Part shown: piece by piece, positions 29,767 to 37,789 of the stretch
Layout: every line of letters starts with the position of its first letter
How positions within the stretch are numbered: the stretch's first letter is position 1
Assembly: GCA_963801065.1 (NCBI GenBank)
Contig: CAWDDG010000004.1
Location: 434,001 to 498,000, forward strand
Length of the DNA stretch: 64,000 nucleotides
Source: CAWDDG01 sp963801065
GTDB lineage: Bacteria > Actinomycetota > Actinomycetes > Jiangellales > Jiangellaceae
Direction of reading: 5' to 3'
Position numbers and translations under genes: made by a program
Notes under the pieces: generated by a model
Databases searched by the model: none
Told to the model about the DNA's origin: nothing
The model's input: only the letters and a program-made list of their open reading frames with translations

Positions 29767-30976
29767 GTGACGACCAGCGGCGGGACAGGGCGTCCCACGT
29801 CGGCCTCCGGTGTGCCCGACGACGAACCGACGAGGGTTGACGCACCTGCAGACGGTTCGGGCTACGGGTTCGGCGGAGCATCCGGCAACGGCGCGGCCGG
29901 CAACGGAGCCGAGCCGGATCAGGGCAGCCGCGGTAGTCACGCCAGCACCGCCAAGGCGTCCACGGCCTACGAGGTGGCGGCGGCCCTCCGGGCGCAGGCT
30001 TCCCGGGCCGCTCAGGCCACCCGCGATGCGGCCCACCGCGTGCAAGGCGCACTGACGACCCAGCCTGACCCCGCCATCGACCCGGCGTCGGCGGCGCGGT
30101 CGACGCTGGGCGCCGCTTCGGCTGTCGCCGCGACGGCGGCTCCGGCCACGACCGAGTTCGAGCAATCCACGACGCCGTCCGGCCCTGGTGATCCCTCCGC
30201 GCCAACCGGCGCCGCCGCCGCGATGGCTGCAACGGCGCCCCCGACCCGTACCCGCCCGCAGCCTCCGGAGAGCCCACCGGCGGCTCGACCAGGCGGCCCG
30301 GCTGATCCGGGTGCCGACGTTCAGGCAGCGCCGCCCTATGGGCCGCTGGCGCCGTCCACGCCGATCGTCCCGGTGTCGGCCGCGGCACCGCTTGCGCCGC
30401 CGCCGGTGGCGGTTCCTGAGCCGCAGGCCCCGGTCGGGCCCATGCCCCCCGACATGCCGGGTCCGCTGACGCGCGGCGAGGGTCTGGTCGAGCCGGCCGA
30501 CACCGAGGTCAGCTTCGATGCCCGGCCCGAAACCACACACGTCACGCCGTCGCCGCATCGGGCCACGTCGTCGCGGACCACCACACCCGACGCGGCGTAC
30601 GGCCCGGGTCCGCAAGGCCCGCCTGCGCCTGCTGCGCGTCGACCCCTGGTCGGTGATGAAGACCGCGTTCCTGCTCTCGGTCGCGCTGGGTATCACACTG
30701 TTCGTCGCGGTCGCCGTGCTGTGGTCAGTGCTCGACGCCGCGGGCGTTTTCGCCGCCGTGGGCGATCTCATGCGCGACCTGACGTCTTCCGAGACCGGTG
30801 CCGGCTTCGAGCTCGAGAACTACACCTCCCTGTCGCGCGTGCTCGGGTTCACGACTCTGATCGCGGTGGTCGACGTCGTGCTCGTCACAGCGCTGGCGAC
30901 GCTGGGCGCGTTCCTGTACAACCTGTCGGCGAGCCTGCTCGGCGGCCTCGAGGTCACGCTCGCCGAGGACGACTGA
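29767..30976 (+). CDS. DUF3566 membrane protein, apparent frameshift near 30600
   Basis: The conserved actinobacterial membrane protein encoded directly after gyrA. The first frame (GTG 29767) gives about 275 residues of Ala/Pro/Gly/Thr-rich disordered sequence ending near TTPDAAYG. The conserved DUF3566 domain is in the next frame: RVRKARLRLLRVDPWSVMK, a transmembrane helix VALGITLFVAVAVLWSVL, and a second, LIAVVDVVLVTALATLGAFL, ending at 30976. The frame switch falls between about 30580 and 30610. The long disordered N-terminus is usual for the family, so the two pieces form one gene with a single-base indel. The function is unknown; mycobacterial homologues are linked to cell division and DNA topology only by position. 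Confidence 0.82.
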
Positions 30977-31035
30977 CGGGTTTGGGTCGGCGCTGTGCGG
31001 TGGGGTAACCTGCTGCGGCGCCGTGAGTGCGCCCC

Positions 31036-31109
31036 GGGCCTATAGCTCAGTCGGTTAGAGCGCTTCCCTGATAAGGAAGAGGTCAGTGGTTCAAGTCCAC
31101 TTAGGCCCA
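31036..31109 (+). tRNA. tRNA-Ile (GAT anticodon)
   Basis: A 74-base cloverleaf. The acceptor stem is GGGCCTA paired with TAGGCCC, the D-loop is AGCTCAGTCGGTTAGAGC, the anticodon loop is CTGATAA with anticodon GAT, and the T-arm includes GGTTCAAGTCC. CCA is not encoded. This is the standard position after gyrA and DUF3566, but the usual neighbouring tRNA-Ala is 9.8 kb away here. Confidence 0.97.
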
Positions 31110-31489
31110 CAGGTATTTCCGCAGGTCAGCGGCCTATTTCGGCTCGTGTGGTGACCTTGCCATGTGCCCGCAACGGGGCACCTACGGGGCAAGATTCCAG
31201 CCGGGGAGGCAAGCGGGTACCTGACCGGGTAGACACGTGGGGCCGAGCGCCGGCCCATGGGCGACCTTGCACAGTGACTACCTGCGACCGGGCATGCCGC
31301 GCGCGGTCGTCGGCGCCCCCCGGCCCCGGTCCGAGCCCGCCGGCCCCGGCTGCCGGCGCCGGTGACCGTGCAACGCGATCCGGGCATCCCCGGACAACTC
31401 GACCCGCCCATGTTGAATCCGGGTGCGCGGGCGCGGTCTACTACGCGCTCCTGCAGCGGCCGGGAAACCGGGCACAAGGGGACCGGGTG
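31110..31489. other. 380-base stretch after tRNA-Ile without a supported gene
   Basis: Only a short hairpin is evident: GTGCCC at 31164-31169 and GGGCAC at 31176-31181 with a six-base loop, possibly ending tRNA-Ile transcription. Open frames here are GC-driven. A junction scar is plausible because the conserved gene order stops at this point, but I see no copy of the tRNA-Ile 3' end elsewhere in the window. Confidence 0.5.
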
Positions 31490-31897
31490 TTAGGGAATCA
31501 CCACCTGTAGTGGTGCCACTGGAGACGCTGACAACGTCGTGGACTTCCGTTCCAGCAGCACGAAGCCCGACAGCGACGCCTCGCCTTCGACCCACGCCTG
31601 CCCCGCCGGAGCGGGCACCGTCAACGCGTAATTCTGCCCGCGTGGCCGGCAGGTCAACGGAATGCCGACGAAGTTGCTCTGCTGGCCGCCCTGCACGACA
31701 TAAACGAACGCCTCCAGCACGTTGTAGTTCGCCGGGCAGCCCACGGTCGTCCGGACGGTGAGACTTGTCCCGTCCGCCGTTGCAACGGCTACCGGTTCGG
31801 CCGTGAAGGTGATCGTCTGCGTAGGTGCCGCCGAAGCGGGGACGACCGAGAGCAGTGCCGCTACTGAGACCAGGACAGCAACCAGGAGGCGTTTCAT
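31490..31897 (-). CDS. Small secreted protein of unknown function
   Basis: A 135-residue protein with a clear signal peptide (MKRLLVAVLVSVAALLSVVP, cleavage expected after ASA near residue 23) and a compact extracellular domain. That domain is rich in Thr, Val and Ala and has two cysteines that could pair (VGCPANYN and LTCRPRGQ). I recognise no family. ATG 31897 begins the signal peptide; a TTG at 31912 is in frame but unlikely. It stands alone between tRNA-Ile and a repeat-bearing spacer. Its length and composition suggest a beta-sandwich secreted protein, which is a guess. Confidence 0.55.
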   Translation of the reverse strand: MKRLLVAVLVSVAALLSVVPASAAPTQTITFTAEPVAVATADGTSLTVRTTVGCPANYNVLEAFVYVVQGGQQSNFVGIPLTCRPRGQNYALTVPAPAGQAWVEGEASLSGFVLLERKSTTLSASPVAPLQVVIP

Positions 31898-32330
31898 GAT
31901 CACCAGCCCCAATCGCTAGGCCAAACCCACACGTGAATTGTCGCTCAACTGTCGCAGCCCCGCCATACACATCACTGCCACGTTCTCGAAGACTGATCCC
32001 CGGGGGGCCTATAGAAAAGCGTGGCGCCAACGTAGGCGCCCCGCTGCTGTGCTCCTTCGGAATCAGGAGACCTGTGCGGCTTCACGGCCCGCCCGGCGGG
32101 CGAACTCGGCCTCGCGCTGTTCCCGGACCTTCCGCTTCATGATCGCCAGGACCTCGGCGTCGCTTCGCGATCTTCGACCCTTCACCCGCTTCGGGCTACG
32201 AACCGGCAGCTACGAGGGACGGCTCAGTCTGGATTCCGGAACTGTCGCAAGCACGGGAGTACACCTGTGGACCCGATCCGCGGGCAATCAACCGCGAAAT
32301 CGACAGCATGAGTGGCAGTAACGGCTCCGA
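31898..32330. other. Spacer carrying a dispersed repeat copy
   Basis: No convincing gene lies in these 433 bases. Positions 32156-32226 resemble 44874-44950 (both begin GGCGTCGCTTCGCGATC, share TCGACCCTT and ACCGGCAGCTA-type sequence, and end near GACGGCTC), so this is a second copy of a repeat associated with the tRNA-Ala integration region. A minus-strand 25-codon frame at about 32138-32064 (MKRKVREQREAEFARRAG) may be a gene remnant. Confidence 0.45.
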
Positions 32331-32846
32331 TCAACGTGGCCACAAGAGCGCAGCGATGATCCAGAGGATTGGGATTGCCGCGACGATGAAGTATCTGACG
32401 ATCTGGATCCGTACTCTTCGTTCACGACGTTGCCGTTCAAGCAGTGTGCCTTTGGGAGCCTTTCGACGGACTCCGAACCGAGCTTCGATAGCGGTCATCC
32501 ATGCATGGGACAGATCTTGAAACCATCGGTGCCCCTCGGCGATGCTGAGCCAGAAGAAGCCAAGAAGCGAGGACGCTGCTCCCAGGACGATGAAGTGCTC
32601 GAGCTGCGGCTCGTCAATACTTGCCAAGGCAAAAAACGCAGCTAGAGCGAGTGGTACGAGTAAAGCGCCGGTAGTCCAGATCCGATTGTTATCCGCTATG
32701 AACTGCTGAAAGCGTGCTTCATAAAGCATCTTGAGGATGTCGCGATCGACGTTGGGATCCAGCATGGCAACCTGCTCTTTGACGAACTCTTCGAACGTCT
32801 TGGGTTCTTCGGTTTCCCGGTTATGCTCGCTGTTCGCCTCGGCCAC
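32331..32846 (-). CDS. Three-helix membrane protein of unknown function
   Basis: A 171-residue protein with a hydrophilic, acidic N-terminus (about 1-55) and three predicted transmembrane segments. These are WTTGALLVPLALAAFFALAS (57-76), FIVLGAASSLLGFFWLSI (about 85-102) and YFIVAAIPILWIIAALLW (about 151-168), with a basic loop RRKAPKGTLLERQRRERR between the last two. The layout vaguely resembles small RipA-like membrane proteins, but no family can be claimed. Its DNA is visibly less GC-rich than neighbouring genes (for example around 32600-32720), suggesting acquisition. The GTG start is preceded by AAGG. Confidence 0.6.
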   Translation of the reverse strand: MAEANSEHNRETEEPKTFEEFVKEQVAMLDPNVDRDILKMLYEARFQQFIADNNRIWTTGALLVPLALAAFFALASIDEPQLEHFIVLGAASSLLGFFWLSIAEGHRWFQDLSHAWMTAIEARFGVRRKAPKGTLLERQRRERRVRIQIVRYFIVAAIPILWIIAALLWPR

Positions 32847-33196
32847 GTATCGACCTTAGAGCAGGGACCCAAGATCTTCGATGCATGCCGAACATGGATC
32901 ACGGTTCCGACGGAGCCGGTGGTCGGCTACGTGCGCTGTTCGACCTTGGACGAGACCTGGTGCCGGCCTGAGCTGGTCCAGCGGATCTGCTCCCACTGCC
33001 GGCCGCCAACCAGCGCCCTGAGGGTTCCTGGGGCAGGTCATCGTCGGTGAAGACGACGCGTAGCGCGGCACTCGAGTCTCCTTTCGGGCAAGAACGTTTC
33101 CACTCGCGCGCCCGGCCAAGCATCGGGATCGTCCTCGAATCAGTTTTGCCTGGAGACGACGCGAACCGACGACGCTTCCGAGTGGGTATATGTGTA
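32847..33196. other. 350-base spacer without a supported gene
   Basis: Short frames here break repeatedly. Minus-strand LRVVFTDDDLPQEP, followed in another frame by ALVGGRQWEQIRW, could be a decayed small gene, but nothing is recognisable. Confidence 0.35.
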
Positions 33197-33685
33197 TCAG
33201 GGTGCGGCGGCGGGGCACGGATCCGGGACGAGGGTGCCGTCAGCCTCGAGCAAGTAGTCGATCTCGGCAATAGCCGTGTACACGCACGGCGTAGCGGCGC
33301 CCGGGATGTCAGTACCCTGGGCTACGTGGACCGACGGCTCGTGAAACTTGCCGAACAGCCGGAGCTCGCTCGGCCCCCAGATCGCGGACGCGCCCGGGGC
33401 GACCACAAAGTTCACCTCGAAGTCGAGCGTCACGAAGGTGTAGGTCGCTAGGCAGTCGCTCTCGACCCGGACCCGTTGGAGACGCTCGCCGGAGACCACC
33501 CATTGCGCCGTCGAGATGAAGGTCGTGCCGCTTTGCTCCAGGCAGTTCGTCGAGGAACTCGAGAACGGCGTGGGGAACGCCTGGGCGCCGACCGGGGAGA
33601 GGAAGGACAGGACGATCGCAAGCAGTCCGGTCACGAGGAGCCGCGATCGCGCCACCGCGCGAGTCTCCACCAGATAGCGCCTCAT
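33197..33685 (-). CDS. Secreted protein of unknown function
   Basis: A 162-residue protein with a signal peptide (SRLLVTGLLAIVLSFLSPVG, cleavage near AQA at about residue 37) and an extracellular domain with three or four cysteines (NCLEQSGT, SDCLATYTF, TPCVYTAI and PDPCPAAAP). The middle reads as alternating hydrophobic beta strands, for example FVTLDFEVNFVVAPGA. No family is recognised. ATG 33685 starts a normal signal peptide; a GTG at 33751 would add 22 residues without a hydrophobic pattern. It is one of three exported orphans in the accessory tract. Confidence 0.55.
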   Translation of the reverse strand: MRRYLVETRAVARSRLLVTGLLAIVLSFLSPVGAQAFPTPFSSSSTNCLEQSGTTFISTAQWVVSGERLQRVRVESDCLATYTFVTLDFEVNFVVAPGASAIWGPSELRLFGKFHEPSVHVAQGTDIPGAATPCVYTAIAEIDYLLEADGTLVPDPCPAAAP

Positions 33686-33808
33686 CGTCAAACGTTGCGG
33701 CGCGCGCGGGTCGGTGGTCGCACCGGTGCGGTTTACGGCGTATGTTGCCACGAGGTAGGTCCGGCAGCGCGGCCACCGTCATCCGAACGTGGAGGCGAGT
33801 GGAGCGCG

Positions 33809-34042
33809 ATGACCATCACCGCAAGGACCATATTCCGGGTTCTGCCTGCCGTGCTCGGCCACTGGGAGCTCTATCGGGGCAACAGGCAGGTCGGACGGTT
33901 CGATGACAAGGCATCTGCGGTCGCCGAGGGGCAACGGCTGGCGGAGGAGAACATGCCCAGCCAACTGATCATTCATACCGCGAATGGCGAGATTGAGGAC
34001 GAGGTCATCTGCACCGACGATGTACGGCCGAAGGCGGACTGA
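33809..34042 (+). CDS. DUF2188-like small protein
   Basis: A 77-residue protein matching the pattern of DUF2188: HWELYRGNRQVGRFDDKASA, then AEGQRLAEENMPSQLIIHTA and a short polar end. DUF2188 proteins are small, alpha-beta and of unknown function. The ATG at 33809 has GGAGCG directly upstream. It lies 33 bases from the 3' end of the convergent STAS gene, so the two probably share a termination region. Confidence 0.65.
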   Translation: MTITARTIFRVLPAVLGHWELYRGNRQVGRFDDKASAVAEGQRLAEENMPSQLIIHTANGEIEDEVICTDDVRPKAD

Positions 34043-34075
34043 GTCGAGCGCCGGCAGCCAATGTGCGTCGCCGGC

Positions 34076-34510
34076 TCACACGCTTGGAGCAGAAGACTCC
34101 GTCGATCCGGTATCGCGGCTCGCCAGCGCCGCCGCAACAGCGTCCGCGACATCGTCATGGTGCTCCAGCAGCACATCGAGCTTGGTGATCTCGAGCACGC
34201 GTCGAACCGTCGGCTGTGCCGCGGCGACGCGCAGCGAACTACCGACCTCGCCGGCCTGGCGGTAGGCCACCACCAGCGCAGACAGTCCGGTCGAGTCCAT
34301 GAAGTCGACCTCCGACAGGTCGACGACCAGGCAAGGCTCGCCGAGGCCGATGTGGCCGAGCAGGTGGTCCTGCAGGGTTGGTGCGGAGGCCAGGTCGACC
34401 TCACCGCCCACCTTGACGACGAGACAACCATCGACAGCACGAGTACGCAGACGGAGCCGGCTGCTCACTGCCGGCCGCCCCGGCCGGCGGCGGGAATTGA
34501 ACGAGCTCAC
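34076..34510 (-). CDS. STAS-domain anti-sigma factor antagonist
   Basis: A 144-residue STAS protein. The signature is CLVVDLSEVDFMDSTGLSAL, in which S73 of DSTG is the site phosphorylated by a partner anti-sigma kinase in RsbV/SpoIIAA proteins. The domain spans about residues 18-125 (VVKVGGEVDLASAPTLQDHL at its start). GTG 34510 is chosen for the GAGGTGAG ribosome site eight bases upstream. No RsbW-type kinase or sigma factor gene is nearby, so the partner is encoded elsewhere. The upstream neighbour on the same strand is a GAF-ANTAR regulator 132 bases away, and together they suggest stress signalling. Confidence 0.87.
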   Translation of the reverse strand: MSSFNSRRRPGRPAVSSRLRLRTRAVDGCLVVKVGGEVDLASAPTLQDHLLGHIGLGEPCLVVDLSEVDFMDSTGLSALVVAYRQAGEVGSSLRVAAAQPTVRRVLEITKLDVLLEHHDDVADAVAAALASRDTGSTESSAPSV

Positions 34511-34642
34511 GGCGGGTGCTCACCTCGATCCGGGAAAGGTGACCGCCCAGGGCGACAGTCACCGAAGCGATGGCTGCTGCCCAACCACCGGATATGACTA
34601 TCGCGGCCGGGTGCGATGCGTCAAATGGCGGCGAACGACCGA

Positions 34643-35356
34643 TCAGGTCCGCGCCACGCCGGCCGACTCGACGATCTCTTGGGCGATGACCCGGAGCTTC
34701 ACGTTCCGGTGCTGGGACGCCTTCTTCAGGGTGGCCAGGGCCTGCTCGGGCGGGCATCCCTGGTGTGCCATGACGATGCCCATGGCCTGATCGATCACGG
34801 CACGCGACGAGAGGGCCGCATGCAACTGTTCGGTCAGCGCGACCTGGTCGCGATGGCGTAGCACACCGGCCAGGACTATCGCGGCCTGGCTCGCGACGAG
34901 CCGGGCCAGCATCGCCGCCTGCTCGTCGAATGCACCCAGATCCTCGGAGTAGACGTTCAGGGCGCCTCCGGTGCCGTGGTCTATGTGGAGGGGCAACGCC
35001 ATCGTCGACCGGATCCCGTGCTCGACCATCTCGGACCGGAAGGCTCCCCAGCGGTCGTCGGTGAGCAGGTCCTGCGACAGCACCTCCGCTGCCGTGCGGA
35101 TCGACTCCAGGCAGGGTCCGTCGCCGTGCTCGTACTGGAGCGCGTCGAGGTGTCGCGCCTTCTCCTTGGCGATCGCAACGCTGCGGACTCCTCCATTGCG
35201 CACCAACGAGATGCTGCAGTTGGTGGTCGAGGGAACGATCTCGCACGCGGCCTCCACCATCTGCTGGAGCAGCTCGTCGGGCTCGTCGAACGTCAGCATC
35301 AGCCGCGACAGATCCTGCAGGGCAGCACCGATCTGCTGCCACGACGGCTCTAGCAT
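34643..35356 (-). CDS. GAF and ANTAR domain transcription antitermination regulator
   Basis: A 237-residue predicted RNA-binding regulator. The GAF domain (about residues 20-165) includes CSISLVRNGGVRSVAIAKEK, GDGPCLESIRTAAEVLSQDL and STMALPLHID. The C-terminal ANTAR domain (about 175-232) has the typical RAVIDQAMGIVMAHQGCPPE and a conserved-looking tail. ANTAR proteins bind dual-hexaloop RNA hairpins to prevent termination; the signal sensed by this GAF domain is unknown. ATG 35356 follows AAAGGGGCAC. It is encoded between the STAS gene and a conserved hypothetical gene, all on the minus strand. Confidence 0.88.
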   Translation of the reverse strand: MLEPSWQQIGAALQDLSRLMLTFDEPDELLQQMVEAACEIVPSTTNCSISLVRNGGVRSVAIAKEKARHLDALQYEHGDGPCLESIRTAAEVLSQDLLTDDRWGAFRSEMVEHGIRSTMALPLHIDHGTGGALNVYSEDLGAFDEQAAMLARLVASQAAIVLAGVLRHRDQVALTEQLHAALSSRAVIDQAMGIVMAHQGCPPEQALATLKKASQHRNVKLRVIAQEIVESAGVART

Positions 35357-35422
35357 TTGTGCCCCTTTCCGCAGTCGTGGCGTCACGATAGATCGGTCGG
35401 GACACATGGCAAAGCCCGCGCG

Positions 35423-36091
35423 TCAGTGGACGAGTTCGGCCCTTACTTCGACATCGCGGTTGATCCAGGCGGCACAGTCGTCGATCGTCCCGGCGAGCAG
35501 GTCGTAGAGCATCGCGTCCGGATCCGGCACGCAAGCCCGGGCAATCCCTTCCACGGCATAGTGGACCGTGATCGGTCCCGCTTGCTTGCGGAAGCCCTTC
35601 GGCGAGACACCCATCGTTCGGGTGAAGTCCTTCGCCCAGCTCGCAGCCTCCGGAGCCCCGGCCAGCACCGCCCGGCTCGACTCACTGAGGTGATCGCCCG
35701 GTAGCCCGTCCAGCTCGGCAAGCACGCGCTCGGCCGAGAGCACCGACACCGCCATGACGCGTTGCCGCTCGGCGGATGCCACTGGCAGTGCCGTCCTCGC
35801 CGCTCGCAGCGCGATCAGCGCGTCCACGTGCAGGTCGTCGCTGGTCACCCCGATCACCGACGGAACCAGCTCGGCCAGCCGAGGGCGCCCCACGTCGGTC
35901 GTGAAGTCGTTCACCAGCCGGCCCACGGCGGCGAGGAGCGGGTGCGTGCACACAGGGTGGTCGCTCCAGCGCTCTCCGGCGAGGTAGGACGCGAACTCCA
36001 TGAAGCAAGCGCCCTTGCGCGGGTTGCGGTGCTTGCCGCGAGAGAGCACCGGGACCAGCTCGGCGGCCAAGTCTGCCCTTTGACCCAACAT
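35423..36091 (-). CDS. Conserved actinobacterial protein of unknown function
   Basis: A 222-residue soluble, mostly alpha-helical protein. The motif SRGKHRNPRKGACFMEFASY, followed by LAGERWSDHPVCTHPLLAAV, is a pattern I recognise from widespread actinobacterial hypothetical proteins, but no function is established that I know of. It has no signal peptide or membrane segment. A second part (about 135-222) reads as helices ending in PDPDAMLYDLLAGTIDDC. It starts at ATG 36091 after GGGGG. It precedes the GAF-ANTAR and STAS genes on the same strand and may share their regulation. Confidence 0.75.
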   Translation of the reverse strand: MLGQRADLAAELVPVLSRGKHRNPRKGACFMEFASYLAGERWSDHPVCTHPLLAAVGRLVNDFTTDVGRPRLAELVPSVIGVTSDDLHVDALIALRAARTALPVASAERQRVMAVSVLSAERVLAELDGLPGDHLSESSRAVLAGAPEAASWAKDFTRTMGVSPKGFRKQAGPITVHYAVEGIARACVPDPDAMLYDLLAGTIDDCAAWINRDVEVRAELVH

Positions 36092-36414
36092 CAGGTACCC
36101 CCATGGGAATCGGCAGGGTCCTACCCGACCCAGTCTGCGCTCCCAGCCCTGCGTACGCCACCAGGAAACCGGTCCGCGGCAAACCTATCCGTGCGGAGTC
36201 GTCGCAGCGCACGTGCGAAGCGGCTGGGAAGCTGCACCGAAATGTCGGTGCAGGAACCGCAAGACCTCCTGCGACACGCCGAGCAGCGGTGCAGTCAGAG
36301 CCCTTCCGGCGGGAAGGCTTCCCGGTACTGCACCGAGAGGTCGGTGCAGCTTCCCAGCGTCCGCGACCGAACTCTCGAGACCGGTACCGGCAACGGTCCA
36401 CTGCCGAGCGAGCG
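36092..36414. repeat. Nested inverted repeats between two minus-strand genes
   Basis: Two identical-arm hairpins (CTGCACCGA, four-base loop, TCGGTGCAG) lie at 36232-36253 and 36328-36349. They are enclosed by a perfect 17-base inverted repeat with arms at 36224-36240 and 36341-36357. No gene is present in these 323 bases. It could terminate the beta-propeller gene or act as an operator for the gene at 35423-36091. Confidence 0.85.
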
Positions 36415-37692
36415 TCAGCGCGGCATCAACGCGATCCGGGCGTGGAACTCGTTGCCGATCCGGTCCGTGTCGCTGCCTACCCAGAGACCCTGTGAGGTCA
36501 CGTAGAGGTCCTTGCCGCCGACGCCGCGTCCCTTGGTGGGGTTCCAGGAGAGCGCCTTGCCGGTCGTCACGTTCATCGCCCCTATGCCTGGTCGGCTGAC
36601 GGCTCCTGGACCGGCGAAGTCCCGGCCGAACGGGTTGTCCAGCCACCGCTGGTGACCTTGGACGTAGACGGCGACATCGGTGGCCGCGACCGAATGCAGC
36701 GTGTCGCCGCCGGTGTAGTTGATCCATGTCGGTCTGTTGGGCGCCAGGATCGCCGTCTCGAACCGGGTGGTCGCGTCGCAGAGATCCCTACCGATACCAC
36801 CGGATACCGGCACGAAGCCGGTCGACGCGATGACGAACCAAGTCCCGTCCGGAGAGAAGTCCACGTCGCGCAGGTAGTCGGGGATGGACGACGCCGCGCA
36901 CATGTTCCGCAGCGGCACGTACTCCCAGGCGCTGACGGTGGCCGACGTCGTCCCAAGGTTCAGCATCAGGGCGCGGTACCTGGTCACCCCGCCGACCGAG
37001 GTGAAGTTGCCTACGCCGACCAGGCGCGTACCAGCCGGGTTGACCGCGATCCGGTACACCTCTGTCGGGCCTGCGTTCGACGCGACCGTGCCGGTGATCG
37101 GGACGTTGACGTAGCTGGTGGCGGCGCCGGTGCTGAGGCTGATTTCAGCGATCTTTTTGACGAAGACGCCGCTGACGATGAGGCGCCCGTTGACGAAGAC
37201 GGCATCGCGGACGCTGGCATTGAGTGTGGGTCGGAACGTGGGATCCAGCGCACCGGTGCTCAGGTTGAACTTGGCCAGCCTCGACCGGGCCACGCCGTTG
37301 ACCGCCGTGAAGTCGCCCCCGACGTAGAGTGACGTGCCATCCGTCGCCAGCGCCCACACCGCCCCGTTGAACGATGGCGCGAACGACGAGATCACCCCGG
37401 TCGTTGGGTTGAACGCCACCAGGTTGTTCCTCGTGAACGTGCCGCCGGGACTCACCCCGCTAGCGGTGCTGACCTGCGAGAACGCTCCTCCCGCGTACAT
37501 GACGCCATTTGCTTGCACGAACTTGTACACTGCACCGCTGCTCACGTTCGGCGTCCAGTTGGCGGGGTTCGTCGACACAACAGTCCCGAGCGCGATCGAC
37601 GCGTTGGCGGCGACCGGAGGGACCAGAGCTGCCGATCCGACGCACAGCGTCATCAAGAGCGCACCCAGGCTTGCCCTACCGAATGAGCGCAT
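36415..37692 (-). CDS. Secreted beta-propeller-like protein
   Basis: A 425-residue exported protein. The signal peptide (about 1-30, ASLGALLMTLCVGSAALVPP) ends near VAANA. The mature part consists of repeated blade-like motifs: MYAGGAFSQVS, LVAFNPTTGVI, LYVGGDFTAVNGVARSRLAK, LIVSGVFVKKIAEI and LVGVGNFTSVGG. These recall the delta-60 or kelch-type repeats of secreted propellers. Cell-surface binding or carbohydrate interaction is possible, but no ligand can be named. ATG 37692 is used because GGGAAGGGAGAGC precedes it; the upstream frame lacks a signal peptide. It is followed by the nested palindromes at 36.2-36.4 kb. Confidence 0.75.
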   Translation of the reverse strand: MRSFGRASLGALLMTLCVGSAALVPPVAANASIALGTVVSTNPANWTPNVSSGAVYKFVQANGVMYAGGAFSQVSTASGVSPGGTFTRNNLVAFNPTTGVISSFAPSFNGAVWALATDGTSLYVGGDFTAVNGVARSRLAKFNLSTGALDPTFRPTLNASVRDAVFVNGRLIVSGVFVKKIAEISLSTGAATSYVNVPITGTVASNAGPTEVYRIAVNPAGTRLVGVGNFTSVGGVTRYRALMLNLGTTSATVSAWEYVPLRNMCAASSIPDYLRDVDFSPDGTWFVIASTGFVPVSGGIGRDLCDATTRFETAILAPNRPTWINYTGGDTLHSVAATDVAVYVQGHQRWLDNPFGRDFAGPGAVSRPGIGAMNVTTGKALSWNPTKGRGVGGKDLYVTSQGLWVGSDTDRIGNEFHARIALMPR

Positions 37693-37789
37693 GACGCTCT
37701 CCCTTCCCCGTGCAGGCGTCCCTGCTCTGTTAGGACTGCTACCCGCGACGACGCCCTTCAACACCGGTGGGCGCGGCAGATCGACCTGC

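Noticed and set aside
30820..31110. A minus-strand frame reading MGLSGLEPLTSSLSGKRSN
   Set aside because: This is the antisense of tRNA-Ile, a well-known spurious protein.
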